Source: Gonium pectorale | Lineage: Eukaryota > Chlorophyta > Chlorophyceae > Chlamydomonadales > Volvocaceae | Assembly: GCA_001584585.1 (NCBI GenBank) | Contig: LSYV01000063.1 | Location: 132,253-196,252 of the forward strand | Direction of reading: 5' to 3' | DNA length: 64,000 bases | Shown here: positions 36,201-45,503 of the stretch, piece after piece | Layout: each line of letters opens with the position of its first letter | Numbering within the stretch: position 1 is the stretch's first letter | Made by a program: the position numbers and the translations under genes | Notes under the pieces: model-generated | The model's input: the letters and a program-made list of their open reading frames with translations, nothing else | Database searches by the model: none | What the model was told of the DNA's origin: nothing

Positions 36201-37594
36201 TCCCGAGAAAGCACCCACGTCCCACGACTGGTTCGCAATTCAGGGCGCAAGTGCTATGTGCGCCGGAACTCAACGTGTTTACGAGTGCCAAAAGCCTGTG
36301 TCGTCCCAGATACAGATTTTACAGGTACAGATTACAGGCTCCCTCAGAGAGGGGTTGCAGGCCACACGAGCCGATTGGCTCCCGACCCGCCATAGCGGAG
36401 AGGGTAAAACACCCTTAAGAGTTCTGGTTAGCCGTAGGGCCCAGAACCCCAAAAGACAAGTGCAACTTAGCACATGACACCTTTGCGTATATTGTCCCAG
36501 GTCCCAACCCCATCCCGCGGCTCACCGCGCTGCGACGGCGCCCGGCCTCGGCCTGCCTGCGGCGGGGCGGCCAGAGTGTCCCGCATGTCGTACAACTCCG
36601 TACAGCGCCACCCGGGGCTGGCCAGTAGCAGCGCGCCGTACCGCTCCACCGCCACGCCGCTGCGCCGTCTGGCGGCTGCGGCGGGGATCCCACTCGCGAC
36701 CGGGCCCCCCCGCGGCGGGCGCGCCGCGCGGCTCCTCACACCCGTCTCAAAGCCACCCATTAGCTCCTCGTCCCCCTCGGCCATGTCCTCCAGCCTCGAC
36801 CGGACTTCCGGATTTTTGCCAGGTCGTTTCTTGGCCTGGTGCGGTAGCGCCGAGATGACGTTGGCAGCCGACGAGTCATTCCAGGTAGCCTGGCGGGCGA
36901 GGCTGAGGGCTGTGTCGGACTCGCTGTAGGCTGACCCAAGGCTTGCCTCTGCTGCCGCGGTGGCGGCATTCGCCGCTGCAACCGCGGACGACGTCATGCC
37001 AAAAACTTCGTCCCCGCTGGAGCCGAAGAGCGGCAGAGCCGTGAACGGGGCGGCTTGGGGGCCAGCCTGCAGCTGGCTCGACGGCGGTGGAGGCGGAGGC
37101 GGAGGCGGAGGCGGCGGCAATGCCGTACCCTCAATTCCACAAGAGGCGTGGCTGCCGCCCTCAGCAAGCGCAGGTCCTGAAGCGGATACGCCAGGGTGCA
37201 GCACTTGGAGCGGTCAAAGGCTTGCGGCGTGCCAGTGTCAAGTGTAGAGCAACAGTGCGAGGCATACCCCTGAGCCCCCGGCCCCGCCCCAACCGTTGGT
37301 CAAAGCGCATACTTCCAATCGAGCTGCAACCCAAATGCGCTGCCTGAAGACGCGCTTTTCACATTCCATACCTGCGTCCGGAGTTTTTGACGCATCCTGG
37401 GCGCGAGGCAGCAGCGGCCCTTGGCTGTTTGCTTGGGTGTGCCCGTGCGCGGCGGGGCTGAGCCCACGGCTCAAGAGTCGCTGTTGGATCGCTGCTGCCA
37501 CGGCAGCCTCGGCGGCCGCACGGTCTTCGCTGCGCCGCGACCCCGACGTGGGTACCGCCTCCGAGTCGCAGGAATCCAGTGATGTACCCGGCAT
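33217..37594 (-). CDS. Large low-complexity protein of unknown function
   Basis: Four exons (37594-37372, 37176-36526, 36141-35410, 34904-33217) join through three phase-1 introns to an exact 1097-aa frame ending at TGA 33219-33217. ATG 37594 (MPGTSLDSCDSEAVPTS) is the first ATG in its frame. The protein is dominated by Ala, Gly, Ser and Pro, with a pure run of about 12 prolines near residue 90. Less biased segments are RRRSGVAVERYGALLLASPG, ELYDMRDTLAAP, FMSAAVEEQQSRHQERQRM (helical, coiled-coil-like) and a basic patch KLRLRSFLRAFLGKGKDTRG. No catalytic motif, signal peptide or membrane segment is evident. Consistent phase and codon bias make the gene credible, but I do not recognise a family. 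It could be a scaffold or regulatory protein. An alternative reading is that these are far-upstream exons of the cyclase at 26205-31829; the in-frame stop, the 1.4-kb non-coding gap and the TGTAA signal argue against it. Confidence 0.6.
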
Positions 37595-38118
37595 GTTGGC
37601 GATGATGGGTGAGGGCCGTCAGTGAGGGGGGCCGAGGCCCTCGTCACCTTTGAAATCAAGTGTGATGCCTAAGAGGAGTTCCCGTTGCTGGCAGAAAGCG
37701 GGCTCAGTTCCCGGACCTCTTTTCACTCACGCATCGCGCAGTGCTATAGGTACTTCACGCTCGCTTCCAGTTAAGTTTGCCAAGTGACACAGGGCAAGCC
37801 GTTATTCAGGCCATTGTTCGGATCACGCGAACTGTGAGCTTTGAAAACGCTTGACGAAAGGCTAGTGTGATGCTCACTGGACGGGCGACCGTGGCCTCAA
37901 GTGACCTAACCGCTCAATACTGCAAACATGGGTAATGAGTAAGCCGCGAAGTCGATTGACCAAAAGTACCCTGATTTATGGGCTACAGGCAGCGGGCGAA
38001 GGAGAGCGCGAAGAACAAGTAAGGTGAAGAAGCGAAAACTTGTACGGCGGGTATGGTCAACCCCTACCCAGAGCAGACCCTATGGTTTTCCTTGTTTATG
38101 CTTGAGCTCGTGATTCTT
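37595..38118. other. Left part of the divergent intergenic region
   Basis: About 520 bp upstream of the low-complexity gene, with GC clearly lower than the surrounding genes. No coding frame is seen. It probably contains that gene's promoter. Confidence 0.5.
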
Positions 38119-38163
38119 GAGCCTTCTGGCTCGTACGGATCATTACAAGCCTTGAGCTTGTAA
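38119..38163. repeat. Double-hairpin repeat, left copy
   Basis: Two adjacent hairpins: gagcc-ttct-ggctc (38119-38132) and ttacaagc-cttga-gcttgtaa (38143-38163), joined by gtacggatca. The same arrangement occurs again at 38661-38700 in the same orientation. The second hairpin differs only in its loop and closing pair while the stem is kept, which suggests that the structure matters. Confidence 0.85.
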
Positions 38164-38353
38164 CAAAATCGCAAAAAAATCGAGAATGCGAGGACCGACA
38201 GCTGCTAGTCATTCGGGGCCTACAGCCAGACCGGCTGGCCATGTTGCAGAGGGGTGAATGGGAGTGGCTTTAGGAGGCCAGCTTCCGTGTGAAGGGGTGG
38301 GCGCAAGGTACAGGCGCTGCTGGCGGTCGGTTTCGGGCTCATGGAGTGTAGTG

Positions 38354-38584
38354 ATGGAGGTCGACCCGAATCAGCGGGAATCGCTCCTCAGTGTCGCAAA
38401 GAAGGTGCGGGTGGAGACGGGAGCAGTGATAGTGCCATACCTCACTGAGCGGGGCATGGCACTGCGAAAACAACGCACAGACGTGTTCCGAGAGCTCAAC
38501 GCCCAGGGTTTCATGCCTAAGTGGGTGAAGGGCGCAGATATTCGCTACGTGAAGGACGGTGAAAGCCTGCTCTACAAGTTCTGA
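38354..38584 (+). CDS. Intronless ORF, possible LINE ORF1-like C-terminal domain
   Basis: A short uninterrupted frame lies between two copies of a double-hairpin repeat. The frame is open from ATG 38258 (108 aa). ATG 38354 gives a compact 76-aa product starting MEVDPNQRESLLSVAKKV and ending IRYVKDGESLLYKF before TGA 38582-38584. The first part of the longer frame looks random, so 38354 is preferred. The protein is basic, without low-complexity runs and less GC-biased than neighbouring exons. The ending (ELNAQGFMPKWVKGADIRYV) resembles, by eye only, the 'R-x-L-x-x-x-G-x-x...G-x-x-L/I' ending of L1-type retrotransposon ORF1 C-terminal domains. A domesticated or non-autonomous mobile-element protein is one reading; a chance ORF cannot be excluded. 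The flanking repeats have the spacing of element ends, but no target-site duplication was identified. Confidence 0.4.
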   Translation: MEVDPNQRESLLSVAKKVRVETGAVIVPYLTERGMALRKQRTDVFRELNAQGFMPKWVKGADIRYVKDGESLLYKF

Positions 38585-38660
38585 CTTCTCTGTTCAACTT
38601 TTTCCGCATGGCAATGTAGGATTTTCCTTTCTTGTTGTTTCTTTTGCTTTAGCGGTCTTT

Positions 38661-38700
38661 GAGCCTTCTGGCTCGTACGACCCTACAAGCCAAGCTTGTA
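38661..38700. repeat. Double-hairpin repeat, right copy
   Basis: gagcc-ttct-ggctc at 38661-38674 is identical to the left copy. tacaagc-caa-gcttgta at 38684-38700 has the same stem as the left copy with a shortened loop. It is followed at once by a pure atcc microsatellite (about 38703-38723). Confidence 0.85.
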
Positions 38701-39003
38701 ACCATCCATCCATCCATCCATCCAAAAATCGCCCTACCCCACCCCACCTTACCTGTTTATGGCTTTCCAATCGCGACAATGCTGCAATTGTAGACTACGG
38801 CTAGTGCTGACGAACAATGACGAGGAAGGGGGGCAGGTGCCCCGCACATGTCTTCGGCAGTTCAGCCAGTACATCCAGTCAATCCATAGTCTAAGCCCCT
38901 ACTGTGATATTTTACTGAAATGAGTATGGAGAATCAGGGGCCTAGCAAAGCGGATTGCAGGTTGACGAGTGGCGGGCAAGGGGGGGGACGCGCGCATGCT
39001 TGC

Positions 39004-39348
39004 TCATCGCAGCTTGTCACTGCAGATCAAACAGTGGTCCCATCTTGGCCCGTGTAGGCTCTCATCGCACACCGCACAATCGGTACCAAGCCCACCACCG
39101 CCCCGTGCTCCTTGTCCCACAATCACAAACAAATTTTCACTATTGACCGGAATAAGATAGTATGAGAGCATTGAACACATGATGTACTTCGCGTGGTACG
39201 AATTTTTCAGGTGGGAACTCGCTAAGAAGGCTCTGCTACACTTGCTACGCAACTCGAATTCCTCACTGAATATGCATTTAAGGGCCGTCGCTAGCATGAT
39301 GGGGTCGGGCTGGCAGAGCTGGCTGCCGACCTGTGCAACCATCTCCAT
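39004..39348 (-). CDS. Candidate intronless ORF with Cys2-Cys2 zinc-ribbon pattern
   Basis: A 114-aa minus-strand frame starts at ATG 39348 (MEMVAQVGSQLCQPDPIMLA) and ends just after ICSDKLR. It has unusually normal amino-acid composition for this window: mixed hydrophobic and charged residues and no Ala/Gly runs. Its C-terminal part contains DCAVCDESLHGPRWDHCLIC, a C-x2-C-x11-C-x2-C arrangement suitable for zinc. GC is lower than in the adjacent genes. It lies 300 bp from the hairpin-flanked ORF, and the two may belong to one insertion. No family is recognised and no promoter or poly(A) signal can be assigned. It may instead be a chance ORF in the 5' region of the plus-strand cyclase gene. 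Confidence 0.3.
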   Translation of the reverse strand: MEMVAQVGSQLCQPDPIMLATALKCIFSEEFELRSKCSRAFLASSHLKNSYHAKYIMCSMLSYYLIPVNSENLFVIVGQGARGGGGLGTDCAVCDESLHGPRWDHCLICSDKLR

Positions 39349-39786
39349 GTAAATGTTGCCGCGCCATGCGCACTACCTTATAGTACACTGCAACTGTTCG
39401 GTGCCTAGCTGGGAGGCAACTGCCCCAGTGAGAGACTGAGTGGTAGTGCCCTCCCGACGGAGGATGCTATTTCTGGTAGAGGAGGCATTTCCACCCATTA
39501 TTGTTCTTGGCGCTTGCTCCGGGTAAGGGACACAGCGTCAGGACGCGCCATAACGTCGTCCAACAGCCCGCGCTCCTTGCGCGCGCAGGAGTATCTATCA
39601 CAGCACGCCTTCTGCCGAGAGCCTATGGGTGCGTGCGTCTGCCCTTTCCCCGCCTTCCCTGAGTGGGTGTAAAGTGTTCACTGTCTACCACGCGTCCTGC
39701 CCCCCCACCCGCCGCCCCGCACTGAGCTCACTGAGTCGTCGCCATTCCCTCCCAGGGCCAGAGACCGTGTACTCGGCCGCCTGCAG

Positions 39787-42700
39787 CCCGACTGCCCCAT
39801 GTCTGGAGCCCAGAATCCCTCGCGACCACATTGCCCGATAGGCATGGAGACCTCACGCGCCTGGTCCCGCCCGATCTCGCCGCCGTCCTGTTGGAGCAGC
39901 TCCAAGAGCAGCTGATTGTGGGGTCCGCCCAGGTAAAGAGAGAGATTGTGGCCCGCCTGGCGCCTGCCCCCGCGCTGCACACTCTCATGCCCCGGTCACC
40001 TTGATTCGTCCTCCCCCCGCACCGCCAGCCGTGCCTCGCAACGTCCCGGGGCGGCCCTCCCATTTGGACTACGTTTCTTCCATCCTCCCACCCTGCCCGG
40101 CGCAGAATGCCGAGGCGTCTGGTACCACATTCCTCGTGGCCTCGGGGGGACTTCACGTCCAGGATGGGCATGGGTGCGCTGACCTGGCCTCGCCCGCCAC
40201 GCATGCAGCGGCCAAACCCGCTGCACTGCCGTCAACCGGCCAACTGCACAACGCAGATACTGAAACCCAGGCCGGCCTGCTGTCACGCCTAGACGGGGGA
40301 CACAACGAACCGGGCCCTGGCACTGCTTTGGGCACCGCCGGCCGCAGCCTCGCGGCTGAGCCCGCCTCCGCGGCAGGGCTTGGCGCGGGTGGACGCTCGC
40401 CAGGTAGCCCGGGCGGGCAGGCACCGCCCCCTTGGGCCCTCCCTTGGTCCGATCGGTTGCGGCCCAGGGCGGACCCACGGGACGACGGCATCGCCGTGAC
40501 GATGCCGGGCACCGGCGCGGGCGGGCACAACTACCTGACCGACGTACTGCCTCTGCGTTCCCCACAAGAGAGCAGCAACGCCTGGGGTGAGCTCCCCACC
40601 ATGATGGATATCCTAATGGAGCAACACCAACACCAGTCCCAGCAGGGCACCGGGGCAGGGGCAACGGCCCCTGCCTGGCAAACGTCGCCGATGCAGTCGC
40701 CGCCGCCTGCCAGCAGGCCCTGGGCGTTGCCACTGCGTGATGGCAGCACTAGCGGCAGCCGGGGGCTGCTGGATCCGGAGCTGAGGCGCCTGCTGGATGG
40801 GGCGGCCTCACTTTACGAGGCCCCACGCCGCAGCGGCCCGGTGCTCCCAGCACACCTGGTGGGCAGGCAGCTCGGTGGCGCGGAGGCAGCACGGCCAGGC
40901 AACGGCGCTTGCCCTGGCGGTGGTGCAGCGGCGGCCGTGACGGCCCCCCGCGGCAGCACAGTCGCAGGCGACAGCCAGCAGGGCGGGTCTGCAGCGCCGT
41001 CGCGGCGGCTGGCGCCGCCGTCCACGCTGCTGCGCGGCTTGCAGCGGGACCTGTCGCAGGTGGCGTCGGTGTCGGGACTCTCGGGCGGCAGCGGCGGCAT
41101 CAGCGCCAGTGGCGGCAGCAGCTTCTCGCCCATGTCGCCGTCACGCGTCGACACGATTGCCGAGGTAAGGCCCAGGTCGGCACACATCAACATTGGTCTA
41201 CGCTCCGGTTGGCCCACCACCGTGCTTTGTGGGTTGTTAAACCCCATGACAACCGTGTCCTAGTTCGTGTCTTGCCGGGAGGGTTTTTACTTGTGACGGT
41301 TCCTGCCAGGTGGATGAGGTAGCGGAGATGGCGCGCATACTGGAGGAAAGCTCGCAAGGCGAGGAGGTAGACGCTGGGCCGGCAGCTGCTGCTACTGCGG
41401 ACAGCAGCGCGCAGCTCGCCAGAGCCGCTGCAGACGCGGCCGTCTGCCGGGATGAGGCCGCTTGCAGTGAGCGGATGGCGGCGCAGCGGCAGGGCACGGA
41501 GGCGACCCTCATGGCCACCTGGCCCTCAATCACGAACGACGCCGCGGCCGTGGAGGCCACGGACCTGGACGTCCTGCAGTTCATTGACACCGGCCTATCG
41601 CCCTTCACCCACACGTCCACTGGCGAAGACCTGGTGGACCTGCTTCCCCCCTCGCCGCCGCTATCGCCGTCATCCTCCTCGTGCCAGGCGTCGCTGCCGG
41701 TCTCGGAAGCGTCGAACCCGCTCTTGGTAAGCGGGAAGGCGCCGCAGCAGCTGGCTGAGGGGCAGCCGCCTCAAGGCGATGGTGCCGGTGGCAGCGGTGG
41801 TGGCAGCTCCAGCACCTCCAGAGGGGAGGGCTGCGGCCGCACCCTTCGGCAGCCGCAGGCCGCGCAGCTCATCAGCGCCGTTGGCGGCCCCACCACTGGC
41901 CGCATTCGGCGGCTCAGCACGCGCAGTCGCGTGCATGCGCTGCTAGACACGTACCCTCCCGGCGGGAACAGGCTGAGCTCACGAGCCGGGGCCCTGCGCG
42001 GCGCCAGTCCACTGGGCGCCAGTCCCGTGGAGCGGGACGGCGCCCCGGCGCAGGGGGGTCATGCATTTGCCCCGGCGCCTGCGCCGTCTTCCGCGCCCCG
42101 CCCCGACTGCTACCCTGCCAGCACTGCCGCCGGCCGGGGCGGCGGTGGCGGTGATGGCGCGCGGCTGGCCGAGCCGGGGCAGGTGCAGGCGGCGGCCGGC
42201 GTGCGTCCCGGCGGCCGGTGGTACCAGGTGCGTTGCACCGGGCGGCCGCCCACGGCCCGCTGTTCTACGGTACATAAGCAGGAGCGTCATGCGTCATACA
42301 TATCTACTAGCAAGCAAGCAAACAAATGCATCCTGGCCAGCAGCCGGTGGCCCGCTGTGTGTTGGGCGCCGTGCGGGCTGAATGCACGTTGGGTGGACAG
42401 GCAGGAATGCTTGATAGCTCGCCTGCCTGCCTGCCTGTGGAGGGCTGTAGCGACAAGTCAGAAGTCAGAGCCTGACGGTGCGGCCGCCGGTGCGGTTGTG
42501 TGCTGTGTGCCCGCCTCGCCGCAGGTCCGCATCCGCGTCGTCATGCCGCAGGCCGCGGACCGGCCCCACTCCATGCCACTCCCCAATGTCATCACACAGG
42601 ATGCCGCTGCTGGTGGCGACGGCAGCGGTGGTGGTGCCGCCGACACGGTGATGGCCGTAAGCGAGCCGCTGCTCGTTGTCACGGCGTACGACGTGGACGA

Positions 42701-45503
42701 GTTCGTACAGGCCGCCAGGTAGGAGAAAGAATTTGAGCCCAGGCCCTGACCTGGATTGCTTCTTCCAGCTTGCTTTGTGCTCGTTGTTGTGTGTGACTTG
42801 CGTGGTGCGTGAGGGGCACCTCGGCTCACCGTACCTGGAAATCTGAAGGCTTATGACTGGGCTGCTCCGGGACTGCCTCCAGGGCTCTGGATGCGGCGCT
42901 GGCGGCACGTGACGCGCAGATGGAGCGGCTGGAGACGCTTCTGGCGCACGAACACAAGGTACGGCCGCAGGATGTGGATGGGTCGCAGCTGTATCCGCGT
43001 CCGCGTCCGGACCTTGCTGGGCAGCAGCAATGACCGTCCTGCTGTATCATGTTCAGGTCAGCGCGTGGGATGCCCTGAACTGCTTATTTTCCCGCCCATG
43101 GCACGCTGCCGCGTCCCTTACCCGGCCCCCCCCCCCGAACCTCCGCTTCCCTGCCCATCTGTAGCTGCTGGAGTCGGTGTTTCCCCGCCAGGCCATCGAG
43201 CACATGACCCGGGTCATCGCGGCCAAGAGCCGCGTCGGCGCGCAGCAGGCGCCGCCGCCGCAGGGCCGCGCGACCTCATCTGGCGCCCTCAATGTCGCGG
43301 CGGAGGGCAGTGCGCCTTCCTCTGCCGCCACCTCGCGCAACCCCACGCCTCCCGGCGGCGGCCTGCATCGCACCAGCGTGCCGCCGGAGGAGGGCTCCGC
43401 GGCCATGCCGACCGTTCGAGAGGCGGATGGGGACGGCAGGGACACTGGTGCTCCCGCTGGGAGCGCAAACCGCCGCCGGAGCGCCGAGATCCCGCGCAGC
43501 AGGAACAACCTGTTGCCGCACGGGCCGGTGTCGCGTTCAGACGCTGAGGTGTTGCCGCCCCCGCTCCTCCTGCACCCTCCTCGCCGCAGCTCTCAGGGAC
43601 TGGGTGGCGGTGCAGGCACCGCTACCGGTGGGGCTGGCGACGGTTCGGCTGCTGCCCGCGATGGCGGTCGTGACGGTGGTGGATGGGAGAGCACCAGTCT
43701 GGCAGGGGCCTTGCCCACGGGCGCCGCCGGGGTGCTGCCGCTTGCGGACGAGGGGCAGGGTGACGAGGCGACGGCACCCAGTGAGCCGTTCGGGTCCCAA
43801 GAGCTGGCCCCGGCACTGGGTGCCGCGCAGCTCGCAACCGCCCACCGCCACGTGACGGTGCTGTTTGCGGACATTGTCGGCTTCACGTCCATGTGCAACG
43901 AGCTGGAGCCACTGCAGGTGATGGCCTTCCTGAACGGCCTGTTCACGCGCTTCGACAGCCTCTGCGACATCTACGGAGTGTACAAGGTGCGGGGGCGCTG
44001 GGGCTGGTGGTTGGGACGCTGCCGTGCATATTTCGGGGCGGGCATACAAGAGCTGTGTGAAAGGGTTGAGCTGCCCTTAGGTGTCTAGCCGCGCCTCGCT
44101 GGTGTTCGTCCCGCCCCTCCCCTGCGTCGGGACGTAACCGTGGGTCATCTCGTTGTGTTTGGTCCATATGTTGACATGGCCCTGCACTCTGTGCTTGTCC
44201 TCAGGTGGAGACCATTGGCGACTGCTTCATGGTGGTGGGCGGCCTAATTACGGTGGACGAGGACGGCTTCAAGGCCGTGCGGCAGGACGGGTCGGAGGAC
44301 GAGCTGCACGCGGTCAAGGTCATGTCGTTCGCAAAGGCGATGCAGCGGGAGGTGCACGGCATCACCTTGCCGCACAACGGCGAGCCGCTGCGGCTGCGGG
44401 TGGGCCTCCACAGCGGCCCCGTCACGTCGGGAATCGTGGGCTCCAAGATGCCGCGGTTCTGCCTCTTTGGAGACACGGTCAACACCGCCAGCCGCATGGA
44501 GAGCACCTGCGAACCGGGCGCCATCCACGCCAGCGCGGCCACGGCGGCGCTGCTGCCGGACGAGGCGTGGGCCCCCACGGGCGGAGTGCAGGTCAAGGGG
44601 AAGGGGGAGATGCAGGTGAGGGCGCTGACCGCTGAGAAGGGGCGGAGGGGCGTAGCCACAAGGGACGTAGACGCTGCGTCCAAGACTGCCGTGTGGACAG
44701 GCACGGCAGTAAGCCGCGTTTGGCCAAATCCGGATTGGAGATCCCACGTCTTCTGTCAGCGGGAGCGCCATGAGTGCAGCCGAGAGGATGGGACCGATCG
44801 CACTTGAACGCTAGCGCTCTGCCCAAGCGGATGCGTGAATTGTGCAGTCGTTGGGATTTTCTGGTGGGTGTTGAACTGTTGATGCTTTGTTGTTACCGCT
44901 GGCGCATGCAGCTTCTGTTGCTCAAACCCGGCTGCACCGGCCGTGAGCGCCTGCGGCAGGCAGGCAGGCACACATGTGGGGCACCCACCTGCGCATCAGT
45001 GCCCAAGTGGGCAAACAAACCCATACATCCTATCCTTGCGCGAACCACGTAGGCGCCTGCGTTTGGCCCACTTGCCTGCTTGCCCGCCTACTGGACTCTA
45101 AATGCGCGCATTCAATACGACTGCACCCGCTGCCGCTGCACCGCTGCCGCTGGCGCAGACCTTCATGTGGCGCCCTGCGCAAGACGGCGGCCCGGTCAAG
45201 AGGCTGCCTCCGCGGCTCCCCTCCAGCGCCAGTCTCGCGGGGCCCTCCCCGCCTGCGCGCTTCGGCGCCCTGTGGGGCGTCAGGGCAGGCGGCAGGGCGG
45301 GTAGCAGGTTGGTCGGCAGGACGACGAGCAGGGAGGCAATTTCAGACGGGGAGGTGGCACGACAGCAGCTCGAGCTCATGCGACGATCCACTCCGGGATG
45401 GCCCGGTGGCCCAGCAGGCAGCCCAGCTGGCGGCCCAGCTGGCGGCGCCATCGCGGCGGCTCACGCCGATAGCCGTGGAAGCGGCGCCGCCGGTGGGCGA
45501 TGA
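39787..45503 (+). CDS. PAS-linked guanylyl cyclase (class III), second copy
   Basis: Eight exons (39787-39932, 40106-41164, 41310-42227, 42525-42718, 42883-42958, 43165-43986, 44205-44615, 45159-45503) stay in phase for about 1320 codons to a stop at 45503. The first visible exon begins in phase 1, so at least one 5' exon lies upstream. Long Ala/Gly/Ser-rich regions precede a weak PAS-like part ([19 protein letters not shown]), a linker helix ([20 protein letters not shown]) and the catalytic domain. Catalytic features are [22 protein letters not shown] and [17 protein letters not shown], with both metal aspartates, guanine-selecting Glu and Cys, and the Asn/Arg pair. The protein is probably soluble and makes cGMP. 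The catalytic exons are almost identical to those of the minus-strand cyclase at 26205-31829, whereas linker, PAS and tail differ. The tail starts TFMWRP, matching TFTWRP in the other copy. The first-exon boundary and any further 3' splicing are uncertain. Confidence 0.85.
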
